From: Maricaulis sp.
GTDB taxonomy: Bacteria; Pseudomonadota; Alphaproteobacteria; Caulobacterales; Maricaulaceae
Assembly (NCBI GenBank): GCA_002692855.1
Contig: NZMJ01000021.1
Location: forward strand, 11,535 to 57,515
Length of the DNA stretch: 45,981 nt
Direction: 5' to 3'
Within the stretch, counting starts at the first letter, position 1. Every line of letters starts with the position of its first letter. This document shows positions 15,780 through 23,474 of the stretch, piece by piece. Position numbers and translations under genes: made by a program. The notes below the pieces were generated by a model. That model saw only the letters and a program-made list of their open reading frames with translations. It ran no database searches and was not told the origin of the DNA.

Positions 15780-16745
15780 ATGAGAATGCTTTTGACCGGA
15801 TTGTGCGCCGCCGGGCTGGTGGCCGGCGCTGCGCTGGCAGACGACCTGATCCTGGTGGTCAACAAGGGCGAGGATACGCTGGCACTGGTCGACGCCGAGA
15901 CGTTCGAGGTGATGGCCACAGTGCCCACCGGGGCCAATCCGCACGAAGTCTATCCCTCACCGGACGGCCGGCTTGCCTATGTGTCGGACTATGGCGGCGC
16001 ACAGGGCACGAGTGTGACGGTCATCGACCTGGACACGGCGAGCGCGACGGCCAGCTGGGACATCGCGCCCAATCGCGGCCCGCACGGCATCTGGGTCAGC
16101 GGTGATGGCGCGCATGTCTGGGTGACGACCGAAACCAGCGGCACGGTGACCGAAATCGACGCCGCGACAGGCGAGGTCGCGACGGTCTGGCACACGGGGC
16201 AGGCGGTCAGCCACCAGCTGATCCCGACTCCGGACGGCGCGAAACTCTACATTGCCAATATCGGGTCGGGCTCTGTCACCGTGATCACGCGCGCAACCGG
16301 CGACGTCGTGTCCATCCCCACAGGGGCGGGGGCGGAAGGCATCGACGTTTCACCTGACGGATCGGAGGTCTGGGTCACGAACCGGGGCGATGCGACCGTG
16401 TCGGTGATCGACGTGGCCAGCGACACCGTGACGGCGACCTTTGCGTCCGGAGGGCTGTTGCCGATCCGGGCGCGGTTCACTCCGGACGGAAACGAGGTCT
16501 GGGTGTCGAACGCCAATTCCAACAACGTCGCCGTATTCGACGCGGCGACCCATGCACTCCTCGCGACAGTCGAGGTGGGCGCCATCCCGGTGGGGCTGCT
16601 GATGGAGCCCAATGGCGAGCGCGTTTTCGTGGCCAATACACAGGATGACTTTGTCACCGTGATCGACCGCGAGAGCCGCGAAGTGACCGGGCGAATCGAG
16701 ACCGGCGACGAGCCGGACGGTATGGCCTGGGCGGTGCGGGACTAG
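15780..16745 (+). CDS. Exported YVTN-type beta-propeller protein
   Basis: A 321-residue periplasmic beta-propeller. The signal peptide MRMLLTGLCAAGLVAGAALA is cleaved before DDL. The repeats are evident from 'YVSDYGGAQ', 'YIANIGSGSVTVI', 'WVTNRGDATVSVID', 'WVSNANSNNVAVFD' and 'FVANTQDDFVTVID', about seven blades. Such proteins are found near PQQ-dependent or cytochrome-linked systems, but no such neighbour is here. ATG 15780 is chosen because AGGGAGG lies just before it and it begins the signal peptide. The stop overlaps that of the converging membrane-protein gene (CTAG). Confidence 0.85.
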   Translation: MRMLLTGLCAAGLVAGAALADDLILVVNKGEDTLALVDAETFEVMATVPTGANPHEVYPSPDGRLAYVSDYGGAQGTSVTVIDLDTASATASWDIAPNRGPHGIWVSGDGAHVWVTTETSGTVTEIDAATGEVATVWHTGQAVSHQLIPTPDGAKLYIANIGSGSVTVITRATGDVVSIPTGAGAEGIDVSPDGSEVWVTNRGDATVSVIDVASDTVTATFASGGLLPIRARFTPDGNEVWVSNANSNNVAVFDAATHALLATVEVGAIPVGLLMEPNGERVFVANTQDDFVTVIDRESREVTGRIETGDEPDGMAWAVRD

Positions 16746-17590
16746 ATCTTCCGCTTCGGCATGGCCCGGCCCTCGATCACGCCGGCCATCACTGCCCACA
16801 CGGGCAGAGTTGCGAACAACATGGCGGGACCACCGAACAGACTGGCGACTCCGCCCGCGAGTGCCAGTGCCATGCCTGTCTGAACCCGTCGCCGCGACAG
16901 GGGTTCGTCGGCGCGCAGGTCGCAGCAGGTTGCCGGGGGCGGTGTGGTGAAGATCATCAGGAGGAAGAGGCCGCCCGCAACGGCGGCGGCAACCAGCCAG
17001 CCGCGCTCGATCAGCAGGACATTTCCGGGGTGCGGCGCGCCGGTCGCGGCCATCGCGTAAAGCCCGGCGATGAAAACGATGACCGCCGCGTAGAGGTTAT
17101 TCCCCTGTGTGCGGTCGAAAACCGTGTCGATGGTCAGGGCGGCCGCAATCAGGAAGCAGGTCCACCACGGCGCGCCCATCAGCGCGAGGCCGATCGCGAA
17201 GAGGCTCATCATGATGAGATCGAACAGTTTGAGCGGATCACCCACGGTGCGATTGACGATCCGGACGGCGAACAGGACCGCTGCGATGTTCAGGATCGAG
17301 GCATTGAAGCCGAAACCCACGGCCAGAAGTGCCAACGCCATCCCGACAAAGGCGGAATGATTGACGTCGGGATCAAGCTCGCGCCCAAGTGCCCAGGCCA
17401 GGAAGGCGATGAACATCGCTTCGATAGCCACGAAGACCGCTTCGGTCATCCCCATGATGCTGGTCATGTAGAGATAAACGGCGACGGCGATGCCACCGAG
17501 CGGCGCCAGGATCATCACGGCCAGATTGCTCGCGTATTTCGGTTCGACCGGGCGGGCCAGCGATGAATAGCGGTAAACCGGGTGTGTCAT
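16742..17590 (-). CDS. Polytopic membrane protein of unknown function
   Basis: A 282-residue integral membrane protein with about seven or eight hydrophobic helices and a short polar N-terminus (MTHPVYRYSSLARPVEPKY). Notable residues are 'TPPPATCCDLRADEPLSRRR', a cytoplasmic-looking loop with a Cys pair before the last two helices. I do not recognise the family. It converges on the propeller gene and diverges from the K+ channel gene with a 78-base gap. Confidence 0.72.
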   Translation of the reverse strand: MTHPVYRYSSLARPVEPKYASNLAVMILAPLGGIAVAVYLYMTSIMGMTEAVFVAIEAMFIAFLAWALGRELDPDVNHSAFVGMALALLAVGFGFNASILNIAAVLFAVRIVNRTVGDPLKLFDLIMMSLFAIGLALMGAPWWTCFLIAAALTIDTVFDRTQGNNLYAAVIVFIAGLYAMAATGAPHPGNVLLIERGWLVAAAVAGGLFLLMIFTTPPPATCCDLRADEPLSRRRVQTGMALALAGGVASLFGGPAMLFATLPVWAVMAGVIEGRAMPKRKI

Positions 17591-17668
17591 GGCGTTCGGG
17601 TCCCTCTGTCGTATGGCGCCACACTAGACCGCTTCGATTGCGAGGGAAGTGGCGCTACTGTCAGTTTC

Positions 17669-18142
17669 ATGACCGAGTCCGAGACATTTAGCCTGATGAC
17701 GCCGTTGGCCGTTGCTACGGCGGTCATCACCTTGACCGTTGTGATCCACATGCTGGGCCTGACCGCGCTGATGGCGACGATGCAGTCGCGTTCGCGCCAT
17801 ATCAAGCCCACCCAGTCACTGCACCGGCAAGGGGTGTTCGTGGTGCTGGTAGTGATGGGGCTGGTGCTCATCCACGGCATCGAGATCTGGCTGTACGCCT
17901 TCGTCTATTTGCTGCTCGGCGCGGTCGGAACCGTTGAGGAGGCTCTCTATTTCTCGGCGACGACCTTTACGACACTGGGCTATGGCGACGTCATCCTGGA
18001 AAGCCGCTGGCGGCTCGTCGCGGCCCTTGAAGGGGTCAATGGCTTCCTGCTGCTGGGCTGGTCCACCGCCTTCCTGGTGTCGGTGATCAGCCGGCTCCGC
18101 TCCGCAGAACTGGAATGGATAGACCGGCTCGGCGAGGACTGA
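17669..18142 (+). CDS. Two-helix potassium channel-like protein
   Basis: A 157-residue ion channel subunit of the Ion_trans_2 type. The selectivity filter TLGYGD (residues 102-107) lies in 'FSATTFTTLGYGDVILESRW', between two hydrophobic helices (about 56-80 and 115-143). An extra N-terminal helix (about 12-36) precedes them. There is no RCK/TrkA-N domain. ATG 17669 is the start that removes a polar upstream extension. Confidence 0.85.
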   Translation: MTESETFSLMTPLAVATAVITLTVVIHMLGLTALMATMQSRSRHIKPTQSLHRQGVFVVLVVMGLVLIHGIEIWLYAFVYLLLGAVGTVEEALYFSATTFTTLGYGDVILESRWRLVAALEGVNGFLLLGWSTAFLVSVISRLRSAELEWIDRLGED

Positions 18143-18218
18143 TCCGCTTTCGCGGCTTGCCGCTGCGACCACGCACGGGCTAAACCGGCACAAAGCTTCG
18201 GGCATGCGAAGGGCTGGA

Positions 18219-20243
18219 ATGTTCAAGAAAATCCTGATTGCCAACCGCGGCGAAATCGCCGTCCGCGTTATCAAGACCTGCCGGCGCATGGGTATTGCGA
18301 CGGTCGCGGTCTATTCTGAAGCCGACGCCGATTCCAAGGCCGTCGACATGGCCGACGAAGCGGTCTTTATCGGCCCGCCGGCTCCGGGTGAAAGCTATCT
18401 GCTGATCGACACCATCATTCAGGCCGCCAAGGACACGGGCGCCGAAGCGGTGCATCCCGGTTTCGGCTTCCTGTCCGAGAATCCCAAGTTCGCAATTGCG
18501 CTTGAAGAGGCCGGCATCGCCTGGATCGGCCCGAACATCCATGCCATCGAGGCCATGGGCGACAAGATCACATCGAAGAAATTCGCCGCCGAGGCGGGTG
18601 TCACAACCGTACCGGGGCATATGGGCCTGATCGAGGATGCCGAGGAAGCGGCAAGGATTGCTGCGGATATCGGCTTCCCGGTCATGATCAAGGCGTCGGC
18701 GGGCGGCGGCGGCAAGGGCATGCGTATCGCGTGGGACGAGGACGAGGCACGCGACGGCTTCAAGTCCGCGCGATCCGAAGCCAAATCCAGCTTTGGCGAC
18801 GAGCGCATCTTCATCGAGAAATTCGTGGTGAAACCGCGCCACATCGAGATCCAGGTGCTCGGTGACAAGCACGGCAATGTCATCCATCTCAACGAACGTG
18901 AATGTTCGGTCCAGCGCCGGAACCAGAAGGTCCTGGAAGAGGCGCCGTCTCCCTTCCTCGACAAGGCCACGCGCGAAGCCATGGGCGCGCAGGCTGTCGC
19001 CCTGTCGAAGGCCGTCGACTATGACAGCGCCGGGACGGTGGAGTTCATCGTCGACGCGGACCGGAATTTCTATTTTCTTGAGATGAACACCCGCTTGCAG
19101 GTCGAACACCCGGTCACCGAGCTGACCGTCGGCCTCGACCTCGTCGAGCAGATGATCCGCATCGCCGCCGGCGAGCCGCTGAAAATTCGCCAGAAGGATG
19201 TGAAGATCAACGGCTGGGCCGTGGAAGCACGCCTTTATGCTGAAGATCCCTATCGCGGTTTTCTGCCATCCATCGGGCGGCTGAAGCGGTATCAGGAGCC
19301 TGCCGAGGGAGCGCTGGGCGACGGTACGCTGCGCATCGATTCCGGGGTGCGCGAAGGCGACGAGATCTCGATGTTCTACGACCCGATGATCGCCAAGGTG
19401 ATCGGGCACGCCGAAACCCGCGAAGCGGCCATCGATACCCTGCTGGCGGGGCTCGACCGCTATCATGTCGAAGGTGTCACCTCGAACGCGCCCTTCCTGG
19501 CGGCGTGTCTCGGCGAGGCCGATTTTCGCAAGGGCGACATCCATACCGGCTATATCGACGAGCATTTCCCCGAAGGTTTCCACGGAACCGCACCGACCGA
19601 AGACCAGCTGCGCTACCTGACCGCCGCTGCGGCTTTTATCCACACGGTGAATGTGCGCCGTGCCGAACGTACCAGCGGGCGCATTTCTGCGCCGCCGGTT
19701 GCCCATGCCCAGGAGTGGGACGTGCTGCTCGACGGGCGCCGGATTCCGGTGGAGATCGACCTGCCGGACGCCGCGATCGGTGGCGGGGGCGAGGCAACGT
19801 TGTGGATGCCGGAACTGGTCGGCGAACCGGTGATGCTGAAGTCCGCCTGGTTGCCGGGTACCCATTTGTTCGAGGGACGGTTCGGAGAGGAACGCTTTGC
19901 GGTCTCGTTTGCCGACAAGACCGAAGGCTACTGGCTGCGGCACCGCGGCTTCACCGCCACCGCCATTGTCTGCACCCACGTCTCGGCAGACTTGCACGCC
20001 ATGCTGCCCGAGAAGGAAGCTGGCGCTTCGGCGAAGATGGTGGAAAGCCCAATGCCGGGCCTCGTCGTTAGCATCGACATCGAGCCAGGCCAGGAAGTCA
20101 AAGCCGGCGAGCCCCTGATGGTGATCGAGGCGATGAAGATGGAGAACGTCCTGCGCGCTGAAATCGACGGGGTGATCAAGACGCTTCACGCCAAGCCGGG
20201 CCAGTCAGTCGCCGCCGACGAATTGCTGGCCGAGTTCGAGTAG
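18219..20243 (+). CDS. pccA: Propionyl-CoA carboxylase alpha subunit (biotin carboxylase plus biotin carrier)
   Basis: Carboxylates its own biotin using ATP and bicarbonate and passes CO2 to PccB. The 674-residue product has the biotin carboxylase domain (about 1-450) with 'FKKILIANRGEIAVRVIKT', the ATP-grasp loop 'IKASAGGGGKGMRI' and 'EMNTRLQVEHPVTELTVG'. A BT linker region follows (about 500-600), then the biotinyl domain with EAMKMENV, where Lys640 is the biotin site. ATG 18219 begins the standard MFKKILIANRGE. MccA elsewhere in the window (37536-39527) is its paralogue; PccA is assigned here by overall sequence and the presence of pccB nearby. Confidence 0.92.
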   Translation: MFKKILIANRGEIAVRVIKTCRRMGIATVAVYSEADADSKAVDMADEAVFIGPPAPGESYLLIDTIIQAAKDTGAEAVHPGFGFLSENPKFAIALEEAGIAWIGPNIHAIEAMGDKITSKKFAAEAGVTTVPGHMGLIEDAEEAARIAADIGFPVMIKASAGGGGKGMRIAWDEDEARDGFKSARSEAKSSFGDERIFIEKFVVKPRHIEIQVLGDKHGNVIHLNERECSVQRRNQKVLEEAPSPFLDKATREAMGAQAVALSKAVDYDSAGTVEFIVDADRNFYFLEMNTRLQVEHPVTELTVGLDLVEQMIRIAAGEPLKIRQKDVKINGWAVEARLYAEDPYRGFLPSIGRLKRYQEPAEGALGDGTLRIDSGVREGDEISMFYDPMIAKVIGHAETREAAIDTLLAGLDRYHVEGVTSNAPFLAACLGEADFRKGDIHTGYIDEHFPEGFHGTAPTEDQLRYLTAAAAFIHTVNVRRAERTSGRISAPPVAHAQEWDVLLDGRRIPVEIDLPDAAIGGGGEATLWMPELVGEPVMLKSAWLPGTHLFEGRFGEERFAVSFADKTEGYWLRHRGFTATAIVCTHVSADLHAMLPEKEAGASAKMVESPMPGLVVSIDIEPGQEVKAGEPLMVIEAMKMENVLRAEIDGVIKTLHAKPGQSVAADELLAEFE

Positions 20244-20337
20244 GCGGGCAGGGGGACGCTACACAGCAGTTTTCCCGGTTGGCGGGCGGCCGGATTAGGC
20301 TAGCGTGCCGATCAGGGAAATTAGCTGGGAGGGACCC

Positions 20338-20862
20338 ATGAATCCTGTTGCTTGGTTTGTTCCGGGCGTGCGCGCCAATGGTGCCACGTTCTTTGCCGGA
20401 CTGATTGTCTGGTTGTTGATTGACGCGGCGCGAACCGCCGGTCTGCTTTATGGCGGGGTCGACCTGCCGGCGATGACGGGGCTGATCTCGCTCGTCCTGA
20501 TCGTGCTGTTCCTGATATTCCTGCACGTCAATCGACTGAATGACGCCGGACGAAGCTGGACCTGGGTCCTGTTGCCCGTGCTGTTGTCGATCGTGGCGTA
20601 TTTCGTTGTCCTCATGATCTTCGGGATGATGATCTTCTTCGAACAACTCGGTGTGTATGCCGATGCGAACGGTCTCGATGGCGGGACGATCATGCAGGAC
20701 CCGGCCCTGATGGCCGAGTTCCAGGCCTGGTTTGAAGCCAATGCGGACCAATGGGCGGGCAGCCAGGGCGTCGCCACATGGTCGTCCTTCGCCGCCTTCT
20801 GGGTCGTCTATGTGCTGTTCGGGTTCTGGTTCCGGGGCATGCCAAGCCGCGAAGCGGCCTGA
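20338..20862 (+). CDS. DUF805-like membrane protein (first of three)
   Basis: A 174-residue membrane protein with about four helices. It carries the DUF805-like signature NRLNDAGRS (residues 65-73) after the second helix, where classical members have KR-LHD-GKS. Residues 105-145 form a polar insertion (GTIMQDPALMAEFQAWFEAN). It begins a tandem run of three such genes on this strand. The function is unknown. Confidence 0.75.
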   Translation: MNPVAWFVPGVRANGATFFAGLIVWLLIDAARTAGLLYGGVDLPAMTGLISLVLIVLFLIFLHVNRLNDAGRSWTWVLLPVLLSIVAYFVVLMIFGMMIFFEQLGVYADANGLDGGTIMQDPALMAEFQAWFEANADQWAGSQGVATWSSFAAFWVVYVLFGFWFRGMPSREAA

Positions 20863-20957
20863 CCCGTTTGCGAGATTCGCCCGAGCGGCGATTGACTCAA
20901 GCCGGACTCGCCCTCCACGGTAGTTCCTCTGTGAACGAACCGGGGAGGGCGTTTCTC

Positions 20958-21470
20958 ATGGATCAGGCTAAAGTTCAGGGTCTTCAGGACCTGTTGTTGA
21001 AGTTCGAGGGCCGCATCGGACCGAACTCGCTCTGGCAGGGCGCGATCGTTATTCTGATCGTCATGGTCTTGCTTCAGCTCCTGGGCTTCCTGCTCGGATT
21101 TCTGGGCATGATCTTCTACCTGCTGACGATCGCGCTGATCTATCCGCTGTTCTGTATCTACGCGAAACGCTTCCACGATGCGGGCAAGCCGGCGATCTGG
21201 ACGCTCGCCGTTCTGGCCGGAATGATCGTTGCCTACATGATCCTCAACACATTGATGGCGCCATTCTACATGAGCAATGCGGTCGCTGCGGCCAACAGCG
21301 GGGCCGTCTACACCATGACCTTCACGGCGCTTCTGGTCGGTTGGATCATCACCGCCGTGGTCCATCTCGGCGCGGCCTTTGTGGTCAACCAGGTGCTGAA
21401 ATCAGACCCGGCTCCGAATGCCTACGGTCCGCCGCCGGTCGATGCCGCGTCGCCCAATCCGCTGGGCTGA
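20958..21470 (+). CDS. DUF805-like membrane protein (second of three)
   Basis: A 170-residue protein with about four membrane helices. The signature KRFHDAGK lies at residues 70-77, and the N-terminal 'FEGRIGPNSLWQG' matches 'NGRIGQQNFWIG' in the next gene. The C-terminus is a proline-rich tail (PAPNAYGPPPVDAASPNP). ATG 20958 follows GGGGAGGG at good spacing. It is separated from the third gene by 34 bases, so they are likely co-transcribed. Confidence 0.8.
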   Translation: MDQAKVQGLQDLLLKFEGRIGPNSLWQGAIVILIVMVLLQLLGFLLGFLGMIFYLLTIALIYPLFCIYAKRFHDAGKPAIWTLAVLAGMIVAYMILNTLMAPFYMSNAVAAANSGAVYTMTFTALLVGWIITAVVHLGAAFVVNQVLKSDPAPNAYGPPPVDAASPNPLG

Positions 21471-21504
21471 CGCGTAAAATTCCAGGCTCTGACAGGGGGA
21501 AAGC

Positions 21505-22065
21505 ATGAGCATTTCCGACGTACTCTTCAATCCGAACGGTCGGATCGGCCAGCAGAATTTCTGGATCGGCGTGATCATTCTCGTCGGGGCCAATTTATTT
21601 CTGGCCTGGATACCCATAATCGGCTGGCTGATCTGGCTGGGGCTCTACTATGTCGGCATTTGCGTTTACGGAAAACGCCTCCACGACATCGGCAAATCCG
21701 TCTGGATTCACATCCTCGTGCTGATCGCCACATTCATGCTGACGGTTGTGCTGTTGTTCATGGTCGGCGGCTCCATTCTCGCGATGGCCCTGAATTCGGA
21801 CGGCCAACCTGATTTTGCGGCCATCATGTCCCTTATGGGCAGCATATTCAGCGTGTTCGTCTTCCCGACACTGATCTGGATTGGCTACACGATCTGGCTT
21901 GGGCTCGCGAAAGGTGATGCGGGGGCAAACGCCTATGGCGCGCCCGAGGTGACTGCGGCGCCCGGTGCTGTCTCGACACCGCCTTCATCGACGCCGCCGG
22001 CCCAGCCGACGGTCACGCCGCCGCAGACGCCGCCCCCGGGCGACGCGCCGCCGCCGACGAGCTGA
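21505..22065 (+). CDS. DUF805 membrane protein (third of three)
   Basis: A 186-residue member closest to the DUF805 consensus: 'FNPNGRIGQQNFWIGV' at the N-terminus, KRLHDIGKS at residues 57-65 and four helices. A long proline/threonine-rich tail follows (about 145-186, ending PPPGDAPPPTS), which is probably unstructured and cytoplasmic. An intrinsic terminator follows 23 bases after the stop, closing the three-gene run. Confidence 0.85.
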   Translation: MSISDVLFNPNGRIGQQNFWIGVIILVGANLFLAWIPIIGWLIWLGLYYVGICVYGKRLHDIGKSVWIHILVLIATFMLTVVLLFMVGGSILAMALNSDGQPDFAAIMSLMGSIFSVFVFPTLIWIGYTIWLGLAKGDAGANAYGAPEVTAAPGAVSTPPSSTPPAQPTVTPPQTPPPGDAPPPTS

Positions 22066-22088
22066 GGCGGAAGCATCAAACCGACATC

Positions 22089-22120
22089 AGGCCCGGCGCA
22101 AATGCCGGGCCTTTTTGTTT
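22089..22120 (+). terminator. Rho-independent terminator after the DUF805 genes
   Basis: AGGCCCGGC (22089-22097) pairs perfectly with GCCGGGCCT (22104-22112), and the right arm runs into TTTTTGTTT. It separates the DUF805 run from the converging lipB gene. Confidence 0.85.
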
Positions 22121-22124
22121 GGGG

Positions 22125-22820
22125 TCAGTCCAGTAGCCGCGGCGCAGCAATGTCGTCGAGATCGCCGAAAACGTTGGCAAAAGCGCCGCGCATGACGGCG
22201 GTGACGTCCTTGATCGAGGCGTCGATTCCAAGGTCGGCCAAGCTGGTCACGCCGTATTTCTGCTCGGATATTCCGCAGGGTGTGATGCCGGAAAAATGCG
22301 ACAAATCGGTCGAGACGTTCAGCGCAATGCCGTGAAACGACACCCATCGGCGCAAACGCACCCCGATGGCTGCAATCTTGTCCTCATATCCCTCACCCTT
22401 GTCGGGGCGGGCGACCCACACGCCGACACGCTCGCAGCGCCGTTCGCCGACGACATCGAACGCGGCGAGGGTCTGGATGATCCACTCTTCCAGCCCGCGC
22501 ACGAATTTCCGGGCATCGCGGCCCCGCTCGGTCAGGTTCAGCATGACATAGCCGACGCGCTGGCCGGGGCCATGATAGGTGTATTCCCCGCCGCGCCCGG
22601 TCTTGTGGACGGGAAAGCGGTCGGGTTGGAGCAGATCGCCGGCATCGGCGCTGGTGCCACCGGTATAGAGGGGCGGATGTTCCAGCATCCACACCAGCTC
22701 CGGCGCCTCGCCCGCGGCGATCGCGGCGGCCCGGTCTTCCATGAAGGTCACGGCCTGCGGGTAGGCGATTAATCCGTCAGAAACGGCCCACTGGGTTTTT
22801 TGCTGTGTCATCTCGGTCAT
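22125..22820 (-). CDS. lipB: Octanoyltransferase LipB
   Basis: Transfers octanoyl groups from acyl carrier protein to lipoyl domains, the first step of lipoate synthesis. The 231-residue product has '[19 protein letters not shown]' (about 73-91), the catalytic Lys148 in '[15 protein letters not shown]' and Cys182 in SGITPCGIS. These are the acyl-cysteine/lysine dyad of the family. An additional downstream start (MTQQKTQ) is possible. Its start codon overlaps a TTAACCAT box shared with the divergent FliN-like gene. Confidence 0.94.
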   Translation of the reverse strand: MTEMTQQKTQWAVSDGLIAYPQAVTFMEDRAAAIAAGEAPELVWMLEHPPLYTGGTSADAGDLLQPDRFPVHKTGRGGEYTYHGPGQRVGYVMLNLTERGRDARKFVRGLEEWIIQTLAAFDVVGERRCERVGVWVARPDKGEGYEDKIAAIGVRLRRWVSFHGIALNVSTDLSHFSGITPCGISEQKYGVTSLADLGIDASIKDVTAVMRGAFANVFGDLDDIAAPRLLD

Positions 22821-22826
22821 GGTTAA
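22819..22826 (-). promoter_or_regulatory. CtrA-type 8-mer TTAACCAT between lipB and the FliN-like gene
   Basis: On the reverse strand the bases read TTAACCAT, the short CtrA-binding motif described for Caulobacter-type bacteria. It lies 77 bases upstream of the FliN-like start codon and overlaps the lipB ATG. A second half-site TTAA at N7 spacing is not present, so binding is a prediction. Confidence 0.35.
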
Positions 22827-22902
22827 CCCGCCGGAAACGGCCTGTGCCTGAACATTGTGTGTGAAGCGATAAGTATCAAGCGCGCGAGCGAGGGGTGAGC
22901 CT

Positions 22903-23151
22903 GTGAGTCAGCTGGGATCCGTAAAGGTCGAAGTGAGCGTCGTTCTCGGTCGATCCTCCATGCCGATCCAGCAATTCCTGCGGATGGGCCGGGGCGCCGT
23001 CATCCCGCTCGATGCCCAGGAAGACGATCCGGTCTGGATCCTTGCGAACAACCATCCGATCGCGCGCGGCGAAATCCAGATCCAAGGCGACCGGGTGACC
23101 GTCAACATCCTCGGCCCGGCGGATGTGAACGCCTTCTATGCTGCGGCCTGA
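22903..23151 (+). CDS. Short FliN-like (SpoA-domain) flagellar switch protein
   Basis: An 82-residue protein consisting almost only of a SpoA/SURF domain: '[20 protein letters not shown]', 'GRGAVIPLD' and '[20 protein letters not shown]'. These match the C-ring protein FliN, which sets flagellar rotation direction. GTG 22903 is the start; GAGCGAGGGGTGAG lies just upstream. No other flagellar gene lies nearby, so it is an orphan, either the true FliN or a paralogue. Confidence 0.8.
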   Translation: MSQLGSVKVEVSVVLGRSSMPIQQFLRMGRGAVIPLDAQEDDPVWILANNHPIARGEIQIQGDRVTVNILGPADVNAFYAAA

Positions 23152-23170
23152 CTTTCCGCGGCATCGCGCA

Positions 23171-23200
23171 CTTCACAAGCCCTCATTCCGCTGCTATCTC
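23171..23200 (+). promoter_or_regulatory. Possible promoter of tRNA-Leu
   Basis: CTTCAC (23171-23176), an 18-base spacer, then TATCTC (23195-23200), ending 18 bases before the mature tRNA. It resembles alphaproteobacterial housekeeping promoters and sits where a stable-RNA promoter should. Confidence 0.35.
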
Positions 23201-23218
23201 GCACGGCCCTGACACGAT

Positions 23219-23305
23219 GCGGTCGTGGCGGAACTGGTAGACGCGCAGCGTTGAGGTCGCTGTGGGGTAAAACCCGTGGAAGTTCGAGTCTTCTCGACCG
23301 CACCA
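23219..23305 (+). tRNA. tRNA-Leu (anticodon GAG)
   Basis: An 87-base class II tRNA. The acceptor stem GCGGTCG (23219-23225) pairs with CGACCGC (23295-23301), followed by A and an encoded CCA (23303-23305). The anticodon stem CAGCG/CGCTG encloses the loop TTGAGGT, giving anticodon GAG (23253-23255), which reads CUC/CUU. A long variable arm (TGTGGGGTAAAACCCGTG region) and the T-arm AGTTCGAGTC complete it. No integrase or att-like duplication was seen beside it. Confidence 0.95.
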
Positions 23306-23316
23306 TGTCATCGAAG

Positions 23317-23344
23317 CGCCGCCCCTTCACGGGGCGGCGTTTTC
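23317..23344 (+). terminator. Terminator of tRNA-Leu
   Basis: CGCCGCCCC (23317-23325), loop TTCAC, GGGGCGGCG (23331-23339), then TTTTC. It lies 11 bases after the CCA end. Confidence 0.85.
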
Positions 23345-23474
23345 GATTCCGGGGCCCAGTGATGCAGCGGTCGATTATCCCCTGCGAAATTCCCGCGAAC
23401 ACCCTAATCCTGCCCTCGAAAAGCGCTACCTTCGTCGTTACTCTCACGAACGAAGCGCCTTTCAAGGATCCTCC

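Noticed and set aside
18180..20189. Reverse-strand open frame of 669 codons opposite pccA
   Set aside because: It mirrors pccA codon structure; the translation shows His/Asp/Arg-rich shadow composition with no domain.
23345..23474. M-box magnesium riboswitch before mgtE
   Set aside because: The leader is about 130 bases with only short inverted words; none of the conserved M-box helices was recognised.
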